Assembly: GCF_029931775.1 (NCBI RefSeq)
Contig: NC_079321.1
Span: 9,082,501-9,146,500, forward strand
DNA from: Euleptes europaea
Lineage: Eukaryota > Chordata > Lepidosauria > Squamata > Sphaerodactylidae
Reading direction: 5' to 3'
DNA: 64,000 nt
A model generated the notes under the pieces. That model saw nothing but the letters and a program-made list of their open reading frames with translations, did not search any database and had not been told where the DNA came from. Both the position numbers and the translations under genes were made by a program. This document shows positions 53,313-63,803 of the stretch, piece by piece (position 1 is the stretch's first letter; every line of letters starts with the position of its first letter).

Positions 53313-56300
53313 GTAAGTATTCACAGACAGACAACTAGATTTAAAAAAAAAAATCATTGGTAATGTCAAGTTATCTTGTTTGCAACTTAACTTCAGCTTC
53401 TTAAGATCGAGAACGTTGGACAGGAGGAACACATTCTGTTATCCTCATTATCTTTGTACCTTTACTGTATTGCCATGTTTCTACTTTGTCAAAATGAAAA
53501 CACACAGAAATCTTACTTCGTTATGTTAGAAATCCTCCTTCTGCATGCAAGATTTTGTTTGCATATGCATTTCTACCTAGTACACAAAATTCTCTGTGGT
53601 CGGCCGCTGCCCCATGACACTAAATGTGAGCTATGCTAAATGTGACCACAGAGAATTTGGGGTACTAGGTAGAAATGCATATGTAAATTAAATTTTACCT
53701 GCAGAAGAGGGATTTCTAACAATGAATTAAGAATTTTGTGTGTTTGCATACTGACAAAATAGAAACTTGGTAAAGGTACAAAGATAATGACAATAATATG
53801 TAGAGAGAGAGAAAGAGAGAGATATATACTTTCTTTAGAGCCTCAAGGATAGGGTTTTATCTAATTGTGGATGTCTTTGAAAGGTAGTTATTTTTTATGT
53901 GGACAATCCTCTGAAACACACAGATGATTTCTTTTTTCAAAACCAGCAGTGATATATATTTATGTATGAAATGCAATGAGCTTTGGGGCAGCAACCAAGA
54001 AGGCCCTGCTCTTTCTAGTACCTGCTTTGATCTTCCTTATTAACGGGATCTTCAGCAGGACCTCACCTAGGCTGTGGTTCATATAGGAAGAAATGTGAGA
54101 AAGACAAAATACCATTGCATTTATGAGTAAGCTGACTGGTCCCTGTGTGGGCAACGGAAAAGAACCTCTTAGCATGTATATCCTTACCCTGCCACTAAGC
54201 AACTTTGCTTGGACTTCAGAGGGAGGGCCGAGGTGTTGCTTTTGAACCCGGGCATCCCTCATTTTAATTACTGACCGCTCTTGCTAGCCAACTGCTCAAG
54301 TATCTGTTATGAAAGATAGTATGAGAAAATATATATTAGATAGTAAAATGGTAGGAATTATTATAAACATCAATGCTGTGTGCATGTATGGTATGCTTTA
54401 TTAGGATATGTTAGAATTGGTTACTGATTGCCAAAAACTATATTCAGGCTAGGAAAGAGGAATCTTTGTGTGAACAGAACAGAAAGGAAAGGAGTAGGAT
54501 GAGGTAGCTGAGAGCGGGGCCAAGAAGAAATGAGTACCAGTCACTGTGATAGGTACTTCAGAAGGAATGTGTCAGGCAGATAACAAAGTTGAAAAGACAC
54601 AGGTAATCGGAGACCAGGTAAATGAGTGGAACTGATGGCCAACTATGGATTAAGAGGTTGGAACTGAGATGTGGCATCTTACATTATGCGTTGTCAAACC
54701 AATGAAATGGCAAATTAATCAAGGTATAAAATGTAACGCACACCAATTGTCTCCTTACGCAAGCTTTGGAGATGACTCCCTTGCGTCAGTCTGTCCGTGG
54801 CCACGAATAAACTTTATTTCCCTTCGGCTAAGTGTCTGTTGTAACTGGTCTCAAAACAGCACCAGGCAGACAAACCTGAATCCCAGTTTGGGCATCGTGA
54901 TGATTCCTGATCCTAAGCTCACAGTGACTCAGTAGTAGTAGAGCAGTAGAGGTATTCTGTCAACAGAGGTATTCTCTTGCCAGCTTCAGGTTACTGCTTT
55001 TGCTAACTTATGTCCAAAAAGGTCGTTTTGCAAAGCCCGCCATATATCCCAAAAGCATGTATTCTCCCTTTCAGATCAAATGGCTGGTGCTGATACTGGC
55101 ACTAATAAACTCGGTCCACGGGAGAGCAACGAACCCTAAAAAAATCAAGGCGAATCCCGTTGAGCAAGGGAGCCAGGACTGCCCAACCAACGAAGCGTCC
55201 AAGTTCCCTGACAGCGTGAGGGTTCAAATACATCTCGTCCCCACAAACCCGGGCAACACCCCACCTCAAGATGTTAGGAACCGATCTATATCTCCATGGG
55301 ATTACAGGTACCTACACATGTCACAGTTGACTGAAGTGTGTTGTATGTAAGCTCGTGTGCAAACACAGGACCTCTCAGAAAGCCTGAGAGGAAGAACAGC
55401 TGAATGTGATGAGCCAGGCGCACTTTTCGTTTTATAAAAATAAAATAAAAATCAGCTAGATTTTTCTAGGAATCTGCTTCAAGGGAAGGGGAGACGAAGA
55501 CTGGAAGGTCCGCTTGAGTGGACGAATCGGGTTTTTACTGGAGCATTCTGATCTTTCAGCGTGGTGTAGTGGTTAAGAGCGGCGGACTCTAATAGGGTTT
55601 GATTCCCCACTTCTCCACATGAAGCCTGCTGGTTGACCTTGGGCTAGTCACCGTTCTCTCTGAACTCTCTCAGCCTCATCTACCTCTCAAGGTGTCTGTT
55701 GTGGGGAGAGGAAGGGAAGGTGATTGTAAGCCACTTTGAAAATCCTTAAAGGCAGAGAAAAGCGGGGTATAAAAACCAGCTCTTCTTCTTTCCTGGCCAC
55801 TCCTCCCTGAGGAAGGGCTCAACTGAAGAGTGCCAGGACTCAAGACTAAGTTGGTCGTAGCCTCTGAGGTGAGTTCTTCCCCCAATGGGTGAATAATGTA
55901 AGCCACTTCGGGTTCCCATTGGGGAGAAAGGTGGGATATAAATAGGGTTGCCAGCTCCAGGTTGGGAAATACCTGGAGATTTGGGGGCTGGAGCCTGAGG
56001 AGGGTGCGGTTCGGGGAGGGGAGGGACTTCAATGTCATAGAGTCCAATTGGAAAGCGGCCATTTTCTCCAGGGGAACGGAGCTCTGTTCCTTGGAAATCA
56101 GTTGTAATAGCGGGAGATCTCCAGCCACCACCTGGAGGTTGGGGAGAAAAACGGCACCTCTGTACTCGTACCAAAAGGTTTAGAAAAACAGTACAGGAAA
56201 CTGTATATACACAAAGTGCAAATATTTATAAGCTACTGAGGTGAAACATAGACCATATACGTGACATATATACAACACAATTATATACAATATGTACAGT

Positions 56301-58490
56301 TCACACAAATTAATAGTCATAATATTTATATATTTATATACTGATGGTAATATATTAATTTTTAGAAGGACTGAAGAAAGATTTCCACTGCTGTGGATCT
56401 GAAACGGCCGTATCCATCGATGATTGTGGCTCTATATGAACTTTACACAAGGATTACAATATTAGCATTCATTTGGTACTCAGTTGAGACCTTTGGAACT
56501 TCCTCTATATATTTGTGGTACTCAGTTGAGACCTTTGGAAATTTCTCTACATTTTTTGTGTGAACTGTACATATTGTATATAATTGTGTTGTATATATGT
56601 CACGTATATGGTCTATGTTTCACCTCAGTAGCTTATAAATATTTGCACTTTGTGTATATACAGTTTCCTGTACCACCTGGAGGTTGGCAACCCTAGGCCC
56701 CTCATAACCACATTCAATCAAAGGATTTTCCCTGATAGTAGGATCCCAAGTGAGCTAACTTTGCACTCGTGATTAGCTCACATTACAGTAGGACATATGC
56801 TGGAGAACTTTCAAGAAGACTGTGCCTCATGAGTCAGAACTATCTATCTTCTACTGTGCCCCCCCCTAGGGTTGCCAACCTCTCGGTAGTAGCTGGAGAT
56901 CTCCCACTATTACAACTAATCTCCAGCCGATAGAGTTCAGTTCCCCTGGAGAAAATGGCCGCTTTGGCAATTGGGCTCTATGGCCAATTGCCCTCCCCTC
57001 CCCAAACCCCGCCCTCCTCAGGCTCTGCCCCAAATATCTCCTGCCAGTGGTGAAGAGGGACCTGGCAACCCAACCTCCCCCCATAGCGGCACTTCAAATA
57101 CACTGCCTGAGTAGGCCAGATCATAACTAGGGCTGCATCTTACAGGAATTGATGGATTACTGTAAAATACTGGGGGTTCTCTCAAAGCAACTATTCAGTA
57201 TTTTTGGAAAAATGCACCTTTTTTGTCTAAGGAAGCATGAGAATAAGATTAGGATGGGTGAGATATAGAAATATAGAGATGTATGGATGTGGTATCCCAA
57301 CTAACGCGAGCCTTTTCCCTCAAGGAAGTTGTCAAAGGCCAGCTGTTCCAGCTTCCCTTTGGCCAAACTCGATAGTCAGGATCTTATTCTATGACAGAGA
57401 GAAGTTGAACATCACCACAACATTGTGCATTGAACACTGGATTCTTTAAGTAAGGAGAGAGGGAAAATTGGGTCAAGCCAACCAATTTGGTAGATAGTAC
57501 TGGGTGACTCAGAACAGCTGGTTTTCCTACTCAGGGTAATCAGATTTCAAGTTGGAGACTCGATGTACGCTGACAGACTAAAAGAACATAAGAAATTAAG
57601 AAAGTCCATGCTGGATCAGACCAAGGCCCATCAAGTCCAGCAGTCTGTTTCCCACAGTGGCCAACCAGGGGCCTCTAGGAAGCCCCCAAACAAGACGACT
57701 GCAGCAGCACCATCCTGCCTGTGTTCCACAGCACCTAATATCATGGGCATTCTCTTCTGATACTGGAGGGAATAGGTATGCATCATGACTAGTATCCATT
57801 TTGACTAGTAGCCCTCTCCTCCATAAGAAAATAAGGAAAGCCATGCTGAATCAGACCAAGGCCCATCAAGTCCAGCAGTCTGTTCTCATAGTGGCCAACC
57901 AGGTGCCTCTAGGAAGCCTCCATGAACACGTCCACTCCCCTCTCAAAGCCTTCCAAGTCGGCAGCCATCACCACACCCTGGGGCAGGGAGTTCCACAGTT
58001 TAACAATGCGTTGTGTGAAGAAATGCTTCCTTTTGTCTGTTTTGAATCTCTCACCGTCCATTTTCTGCAGATGACCCCGTGTTCTAGTATTATGAGAGAG
58101 GGGTCCAATCTCTCCGTACCACGCGTAAGAGACCCACCACCTTATCTGTTAAGCCTTTCCCTCTTTTCTTGCCTACTGACTTACAGGATTAACGAGGATG
58201 CCAACCGGTTCCCCTATGAGATCTTTGAGGCCAGCTGCCGCTACAATGCTTGCGTCGATGCCTCAGGGCGAGGTTTGAACTACGGCATGAATTCTGTCCC
58301 CATTCTGCAGGAAGTCCTCGTCCTCAAACGCAAGCGGAGAGGCTGCCAGCAAACCTATTGGCTGGAGAAACAGATGGTGACTGTGGGGTGTACCTGCGCC
58401 TTTGCTACCATCTCTACCAATGCCGACCTCGGGAAGAATGGGTGGAACTACAGGGACTCAACAAGAGCCAACCATGGACCGAAGCAATAA
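53286..58490 (+). CDS. IL17F: Interleukin-17A/F-like cytokine, copy 2 (IL17F-like)
   Basis: Coding exons are 53286-53312, 55075-55307 and 58187-58490, giving 187 residues. The signal peptide is MMPKRSPSL plus IKWLVLILALINSVHG. Cysteines lie at about 45, 104, 109, 140, 155 and 157. RNRSISPWDYR keeps the mammalian N-glycosylation site and the SPW block; NEDANR, MNSVPI, QEVLVLKRK and VGCTC are family signatures. After the last cysteine there are 30 residues, against 9 in human IL-17A, ending RANHGPKQ. The C-terminal [10 protein letters not shown] and VGCTCA blocks are shared with copy 1 rather than with human IL-17A or IL-17F. The gene points the same way as copy 1. The symbol IL17F follows position in the locus and is less certain than the family call. 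Confidence 0.92.
53446..53789. mobile_element. Inverted-repeat element in IL17F-like intron 1
   Basis: Arms of about 150 bp (53446-53601 and 53643-53789) match with scattered changes around a 41-base loop. No hammerhead core and no MITE-A edges were seen. It begins 134 bp after exon 1. Confidence 0.75.
53807..55074. other. Intron 1 of IL17F-like gene, single-copy-looking
   Basis: A GAGAGAGA run lies near 53802. No other element was recognised. Confidence 0.4.
55075..55307 (+). CDS. IL17F: IL17F-like exon 2
   Basis: The 233-nt exon lies between a CTCCCTTTCAG acceptor and a GTACCT donor. It codes the hydrophobic core of the signal peptide, a basic N-terminal arm (NPKKIKAN), Cys45 in SQDCP, and the glycosylated SPWDY block. 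Confidence 0.93.
55557..55790 (+). mobile_element. SINE-C, shortened, in IL17F-like intron 2
   Basis: CAGCGTGGTGTAGTGGTTAA to AACCAGCTCTTCTTCTTT; part of the tRNA-like second half is missing. Confidence 0.82.
56143..56672. mobile_element. Inverted-repeat element with a well-formed hammerhead-like centre
   Basis: Arms are about 117 bp (56192-56309 and 56556-56672). The 246-bp centre holds the hammerhead motif at 56368-56415 and a duplicated ACTCAGTTGAGACCTTTGGA string. It is in intron 2 of the IL17F-like gene. Confidence 0.85.
56368..56415 (+). ncRNA. Hammerhead-ribozyme-like motif, best stem II
   Basis: GGA pairs with TCC as stem I; CTGAAGA is at 56371. Stem II pairs AGAT with ATCT and CCAC with GTGG around a TGCT loop, with a two-base bulge. 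GAAA is at 56401, CG/CG forms a minimal stem III and GTA is the cleavage triplet at 56410-56412. All required parts are present. Confidence 0.7.
56867..57072 (+). mobile_element. MITE-A copy, complete, IL17F-like intron 2
   Basis: TAGGGTTGCCAACCTCTCGG to CCTGGCAACCCA. Confidence 0.85.
57073..57586. other. Intron 2 of IL17F-like gene, no recognised element
   Basis: Nothing repetitive or exonic was recognised. Confidence 0.4.
57587..58117 (-). mobile_element. Two CR1 3' ends just upstream of IL17F-like exon 3
   Basis: 57587-57786 and 57824-58117 are both minus-strand CR1 tails of the family at 59400. The second comes within 70 bp of the exon 3 acceptor. Confidence 0.8.
58187..58490 (+). CDS. 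IL17F: IL17F-like exon 3 (cystine-knot core and long tail)
   Basis: The 304-nt exon follows a TGACTTACAG acceptor and ends with TAA at 58488. It is 69 nt longer than copy 1 exon 3, mostly through the C-terminal extension after VGCTCA. The stop overlaps an AATAAA-like string, but the better poly(A) signal is 360 bp further on. Confidence 0.93.
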
Positions 58491-58762
58491 ACAGAGCCAC
58501 TGTAGGCTAGGATGACTGAAGAGAGAACCGTGCCATTCATAAGATGATCAGAAATAAGGCCAACAAGCGGATCGGCCATTTAAAAAACTGATTTTAAAAA
58601 AATGATTTTTTTAAAAAATCAGATCTCTTCTTAGATGGTGCCATTTTAAAATATTTGGCAGATGCAAACCTTTATTTTTTTTTCAGTTCCCTGTGTGAAT
58701 GATGAAGTTTGACTCTTTGGCTGTATTTTTTAAAAATGTTTTGCAGTAGTTCTCAAGCAAGT

Positions 58763-58852
58763 ATTTATATACTCTATAATCATATTTATGCTCCTGTAAA
58801 AGTATAGGCCCCAAATATTTGTATTTATTCGGTAACTTATACAATCAATAAA
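58763..58852 (+). terminator. AU-rich elements and poly(A) signal of IL17F-like gene
   Basis: Three ATTTA pentamers at 58763, 58784 and 58823 precede an AATAAA at 58847. AU-rich elements make many cytokine mRNAs short-lived, which would fit this gene. Confidence 0.65.
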
Positions 58853-58994
58853 AACACAGAAATATTGAGTTGTCTCTCAACCTAGCCATTCTTTAGTATA
58901 ATCATTCTTAGTCTTAATCATTATTCTGGAATAATGAAGAATCTCAGAAAGGTACCATGGCCTCCACAATTTCTTTATTTCATTCATTTATATC

Positions 58995-59187
58995 TAGGGT
59001 TGCCAACCTCCAGGTACTAGCTGGAGATCTCCCACTATTACAACTGCTCTCCACCCGATAGAGATCAGTTCACCTGGACAAAATGGCCACTTTGGCAATT
59101 GGACTCTATGGCATTGAAGTCACTCGCCTCCTCAGGCTCCAGCCCCAAAATCACCAGGTATTTCCCAACCCAGAGCTGGCAACCTTA
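58995..59187 (+). mobile_element. MITE-A copy with target duplication
   Basis: TTTATATC and TTTATACC flank it; the site is in the tail of a minus-strand tRNA-derived SINE that continues at 59188-59395. Confidence 0.88.
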
Positions 59188-59395
59188 TTTATACCCCACC
59201 TTTCTCCCCAATGGGAACCTCAAAGCGGCTTACATTATTCTCCTGTCCTCCATTGTATCCTCACAACAATCCTGTGAGGTGGGTTAGTCTGAGAGAGTGT
59301 GACTGGCCCAACGTCACCCAGCGAGCTTCCATGGCACAAGTGGGTATTCAAACCTGGGCCTCCAAGATACTAGTCTGACACTCTTAACCACACAC
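59188..59395 (-). mobile_element. tRNA-derived SINE
   Basis: ATACCCCACCTTTCTCCCCA, GTGACTGGCCCAACGTCACC and ATTCAAACCTGGGCCTCC in minus-strand order. Confidence 0.75.
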
Positions 59396-59399
59396 TTAG

Positions 59400-59863
59400 G
59401 GCTTAGGGCTTAACGCTTAGGGCTGTTTAGCTTGGAAAGAAGGCGGTTAAGGGGAGACATGATAGACGTCTATACAATTATGCATGGTAGGGAGAGAGTG
59501 GACAGGGAGAAGCTTTTCTCCCTCTTTCGTAATACCAGAACACAGGGTCATCTGCTGAAGCTGGAGGGTGAGAGATTCAAAACCGATAAAAGGAAGTATT
59601 TCTTCACACCACACATAGTTGAATTGTGGAACTCCCTGCCCCAGGAAGTGGTGATGGCTGCCAACTTGGAAGGCTTTAAGAGGGGAGTGGACATGTTCAT
59701 GGAGGAGAGGGCTCTCCATGGCTACTAGTCAAAATGGCTACAAGTCATGATGCAGACCTATTCTCTCCAGGAGCAGAGGACCATGCCTATTGTCTTAGGT
59801 GCTGTGGAACACAGGCAGGACAATGCTGCTGCAGTCGTCTTGTCTGTGGGCTTCCTAGAGGCA
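59400..59863 (+). mobile_element. CR1-type LINE 3' end
   Basis: It encodes RLRGDMIDVYTIMHGRERVD and RKYFFTPHIVELWNSLPQEV of the CR1 C-terminus, then the 3' UTR; it ends in a MITE-A scrap (59864-59909). Confidence 0.87.
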
Positions 59864-60169
59864 CCCAAAAATCTCCAGGTACTTCTCAACCCAGAGTTGG
59901 CAACCCTATAATACTATGAGGCAGGTTAGGCTATGTGACTGGCTGACGGTCACTCAGCAAGCTTCTATGGCAAGAGTGGTAGGGCTGCCAGGTCCCTCTT
60001 CGCCACCGGCGGGAGGTTTTTGGGGCAGAGTCTGAGGAGGGCGGGGTTTGGGGAGGGACTTCAATGCCATAGAGTCCAATGGCCAAAGCGGCCATTTTCT
60101 CCAGGTGAACTAATTTCGATTGACTGGGGATCAGTTGTAATAGATCTCCAGCTAGTACCTGGAGGTTGG

Positions 60170-60884
60170 GAAAGATCCAGACAGTACTCACAAATTGTAA
60201 TACAAAAGTAAGCTTTATCAAAGTGTGAAATAGTGCAAAAGGTGCAAAATATATATACAAGGATGACGAAGATACACATACAAAATAAATAATGGAAGTC
60301 CAATATGATATCAAGTTCAAATGTCCGAAGACACAAAGTAGGTAAATATCCTGAAAACAGGTAAGTCAATATTTATGATCCAGTATGGACTTCTGTACTT
60401 ATAGACAGCTGAAGGAGCAGATGTCCCAGGCGAGAGCCACAAAGGGAAGGTGACCGGACGTGTTGTCTAGATTCAAATCACGTTTCGCACATGGCTTCAT
60501 CAGCAACATGTATCAAAAGGATGCACAGCAAAATTTCATTAAAGTGTCTAACAGGACCAGAGCAAATGATAGGTCTCAAGCTAGACTGGTGCACCTGCTC
60601 CTTCAGCTGTCTATAAGTACAACAGAAGTCCATACTGGATTATAAATATTGACTTACCTGTTTTCAGGATATTTACCTACTTTGTGTCTTCGGACATTTG
60701 AACTTGATATCATATTGGACTTCCATTATTTATTTTGTATGTGTATCTTCGTCATCCTTGTATATATATTTTGCACCTTTTGCACTATTTCACACTTTGA
60801 TAAAGCTTACTTTTGTATTACAATTTGTGAGTGCTGTCTGGATCTTTCCCATTATCCATACAGCGCTGAGCCTTTATCTTTTCC
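60170..60884. mobile_element. Long inverted-repeat element with hammerhead-like centre
   Basis: Arms of about 250 bp (60170-60420 and 60595-60850) are nearly identical complements; a 34-bp tail follows on the right. The 174-bp centre carries a hammerhead-like motif. Confidence 0.88.
60455..60506 (-). ncRNA. Hammerhead-ribozyme-like motif
   Basis: The minus strand reads CTGATGA, AGCCATGTGC, GAAA, then CGTG which pairs with CACG, then GTC. Stem III and the cleavage triplet are good; stem II has two pairs and stem I is mostly G-T pairs. Confidence 0.6.
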
Positions 60885-60908
60885 AGTACCTGGAGGTTGG
60901 CAACCCTA

Positions 60909-61156
60909 GCTGGAGATCAGTTGTAATAGCAGGAGATCTCCAGCTAAGCAATCGTGCTGTATAAATGCAGACTATCTAAAATAAACAGCAACACTGGCCA
61001 TGTATATATGAAACTAACGTAGGTATAGATAGGAGTTAGTATAGATAGACTTTGATAGTTTTGTCACGTTGTTATATTGCACAGTAAATTGTTAGTTTCA
61101 TATACACAAGGCCATTGTAGCTGTTGATTTGAGTACCTGGAGGTTGGCAACCCTAC
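60909..61156 (-). mobile_element. MITE-A end split by a small inverted-repeat element
   Basis: The MITE parts are 60909-60946 (to CTCCAGCTA) and 61132-61156 (AGTACCTGGAGGTTGGCAAC). The insert (60947-61131) has arms of about 36-40 bp (60983-61018 and 61091-61130). Confidence 0.75.
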
Positions 61157-61555
61157 AGAGTGGGGATTCAAACCTCCTTGGATTCCAACCAGTTGTTGTT
61201 CCTGGCAACCCTACAAGTTTGCAGTGATTTGTGGAATGTCCTTTAAAAAGAGATATTTTAGCGCGTAGTCATGTATCGACATGACTGTTCTTTATTCTGA
61301 GAAGACATCTCCAAAAATTTTACTTTAGGAAACCGGCGTACGCAAAGCAGGGTTTTTAGGGAGTGGGAATAAAACTGCCAGCATCATAATCATAATGGGC
61401 ATGGGCACATTGGGAATACTGTATGCTGGTTTGATTGACCCACCTCAAAAAGATTATAAAGCTGGCAGAGATGTAGAAAAGGGGAACCAAAGGAATCACT
61501 GCCTCAAATATTTTCACGCCTTCAGAATTTTACCACTTTATACTTTTTTTTTAAA
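61157..61555. other. Intergenic sequence, no recognised element
   Basis: A MITE-A scrap (CTGGCAACCCTAC) lies at about 61202. Nothing else was recognised. Confidence 0.35.
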
Positions 61556-61840
61556 GTGGTACTGAAATGAGGTGGCTGGCCACAAAAGTCTGGCTTTTTT
61601 TCTGCCATGGCACTACAGTTTTGGAACGCCTTCCCCACATCCTGATGGCCGTGTGCCAGGTTAAAAAAAACCTCTTTTTAGCCAGGCTATCTGATGAAAT
61701 GTGTATTAGCAGTACTGTCTTTAATGTTGTCATCTTTATATTCTTAAATATTTTAACATCTTTGGTATGTTTACTATTCATTAACATCTTTACTGTTACT
61801 GGGGCCCTGGTTTTCAAGTCTGCTAACACATTTGCTTCAG
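61556..61840 (+). mobile_element. L2-like LINE 3' end
   Basis: The plus strand codes FFCHGTTVLERLPHILMAVC then QVKKNLF, the terminal part of an L2-type protein, followed by an AT-rich 3' UTR. Confidence 0.65.
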
Positions 61841-61843
61841 AAG

Positions 61844-62130
61844 TAAGGTTGCCAGCCTCCAGATTGTGCCTAGAGATCCCTCCAGAGTACATAGATCAGT
61901 TCCCCTGGAGAAAATGGCTGATTTGTAGATTTGCCAGGTCTCTCTTTGCCACCAGTGGGAGGTTTTGGGGGCGGAGCCTGAGGAGGGCGAGGTTTGGGGA
62001 GGGGAGGGACTTCAGTGCCATAGAGTCCAGTTGCCAACGCAGCCATTTTCTCCAAGTGATCTGATCTCTATAGGCTGGAGATCAGTTGAATTGGAGATCT
62101 CCCGCTACTACCTGGCAGTTGGCAACCCTA
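61844..62130. mobile_element. MITE-A fragment (plus) and complete copy (minus)
   Basis: A diverged piece (61844-61925) is joined to a minus copy (61926-62130) ending TTGGCAACCCTA. Confidence 0.8.
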
Positions 62131-62134
62131 GTGG

Positions 62135-62684
62135 TAGGGCTGTTGATTCGGTTCGGGCAGAACCGAAAAACAGCTGAATTTCCCCCGATTTGGCTGTTTT
62201 TCGGTTCGAATGAACCGAACTCAAAAAAGGCGGGAAACGGGGGAGCCTAATTTGCCGACTTTGGGGGTTCGGCGAATAAATTCAGCAGATTCGCCCCCCC
62301 CGCGCGCCTTCACGGGGCTTCCATGAAGGCGCGGGGAGGGGGCCCTTTAAACAGGTCTGTGCCTCCCAGCTGGGAGGCGCATATCTGTTTAAAGGGCCCC
62401 CTGCTAGCCCTGCCGGGAGTCACGGCAGGGCTGGGGGGGGACTTTAAATAGATCTGCACCTCCCGGCCGGGAGGGGCACATCTGTTTAAAGGGCCCCCCG
62501 CGCGCCTTCAGGGAATCCCCCTGAAGGAGCGCGGGGGGGGGGCGAATTTTCCCCCGAACTCCAGATCCCCCCAAATTTCCGGGGATCCGAAGAGGGGGAG
62601 TTCGGACTTCGGCACGGCCTGAATAAAAACGGGCCGAATTTTGCCGAAGCCGAACTATACCGAATTTTTTTTTCAACAGCCCTA
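62135..62684. mobile_element. 550-bp hAT-like element built of nested hairpins
   Basis: The ends are TAGGGCTGTTGA and TCAACAGCCCTA, with a perfect 8-bp duplication CCTAGTGG (62127-62134, 62685-62692). The interior is GC-rich and made of successive palindromes, such as GGCCCTTTAAACAG against CTGTTTAAAGGGCC. No coding capacity. Confidence 0.9.
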
Positions 62685-62883
62685 CCTAGTGGTAGAGCAT
62701 CTGCTTGGCACGCAGAAGGTCCCAGGTTCAATCACTGGCCTCTCCAGTTCAAGGGACTAGGCAAGTAGGTGATGTGAAAGCCCTCTGCCTGAAACCCTGG
62801 AGAGCTGCTGCTGGTTTGAGTAGAGTACTGACTTTGATGGACCAAGGGTCTGATTCAGTAGAAGGCAGCTTCATGTGTTCAAT
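62685..62883 (+). mobile_element. SINE-B, head truncated
   Basis: GTGGTAGAGCATCTGCTTGG to GCTTCATGTGTTCAA. Its missing first 15 bases were probably displaced by the two hAT insertions to its left. Confidence 0.85.
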
Positions 62884-63004
62884 TGTCTATGCCTTGGTCT
62901 CACATTGGTTTAAGGCAACCATTCACAAACTCTGGGTTTTCTCTCAGAGGTAGGTCTCAAGGCTCAAATGCCTCAGCTGGGAGAGGTGACTTGGGGCCCT
63001 TCTC

Positions 63005-63345
63005 TAGGGTTGCCAACTTCTAGGTGGCACCTGGAGATCTCCTGGGGCTACAATTGATCTCCAGATTACCAAGATCAGTGTTCCCCTGGATAAAATGGCT
63101 GCTCTATGACTCTATGGCGTTATACCCCATTGAAGTCCCTCCCATCCCCAAACCCCGCCCTCTTCAGGCTCCACCTCCAAAATATCCAGGTGTTTCCCAA
63201 TCCAGAGCTGGCAACCCTAGAGCTTTCTCTATAGAGTCCATCCTCCAAAGCAGCCATTTTCTCCAGGGGAACTGATTTCTCTAGCCTGGAGATGAGCTGT
63301 AGTTCCAGGAGATCCCCAGGTCCCACAGGGAGGCTGGCATCCTTA
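63005..63345. mobile_element. Two diverged-subtype MITE-A pieces
   Basis: A complete plus copy (63005-63219) meets a minus piece (63228-63345) ending GGCTGGCATCCTTA. Confidence 0.8.
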
Positions 63346-63588
63346 GTCTACACTCAATGCCTTCTGGATCTATGCCAGGAGGAACCAGGTCCAAACTGAG
63401 ACCCAGACTATGGAGCCTGAAGGTAGGATAACTTTAGAAATTAATCGCTGTTCCAAAAGTCTGAGAACTGCCATTTTAAGACCCTGAACCCTTTTCATTT
63501 GTTACGATCTTATCTCGTGTTGTGGGGGAACATGCTATGCACAATCCTCTCAATATGTATAGTCACCATTTTTTTGTGCATGAATAGG

Positions 63589-63803
63589 GGAGGGGCCGTG
63601 GCTCAGTGGTAGAGCATCTGCTTGGCATGCAGAAGGTCCCAGGTTCAAGCCCTGACATCTCCAGTTCAAGGGACCAGGCAAGTAGGTGATGTGAAAGACC
63701 TCTACCTGAGACCCTGGAGAGCCACTACTAGTCTGAGTAGACAATACTGACTTTGATGGACCAAGGGTCTGATTCAGTAGAAGGCAGCTGCATGTGTTCA
63801 ATA
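63589..63803 (+). mobile_element. SINE-B, full copy
   Basis: GGGGAGGGGCCGTGGCTCAG to GCTGCATGTGTTCAATAG. Good head and tail. Confidence 0.9.

Larger units (their letters stand above)
55943..56694 (-). mobile_element. MITE-A copy split by an inverted-repeat element
   Basis: MITE parts are 55943-56142 and 56673-56694. CCACCTGGAGGTTGG occurs at both edges (56128-56142, 56673-56687). Confidence 0.88.
59980..60908 (-). mobile_element. MITE-A copy split by an inverted-repeat element
   Basis: MITE parts are 59980-60169 and 60885-60908. AGTACCTGGAGGTTGG occurs at 60154-60169 and 60885-60900. Confidence 0.9.

Noticed and set aside
40315-63803. tRNA-Ala genes at SINE-B heads
   Set aside because: Heads have mismatched acceptor stems and run into SINE bodies ending GCTTCATGTGTTCA, so they are SINE promoters.
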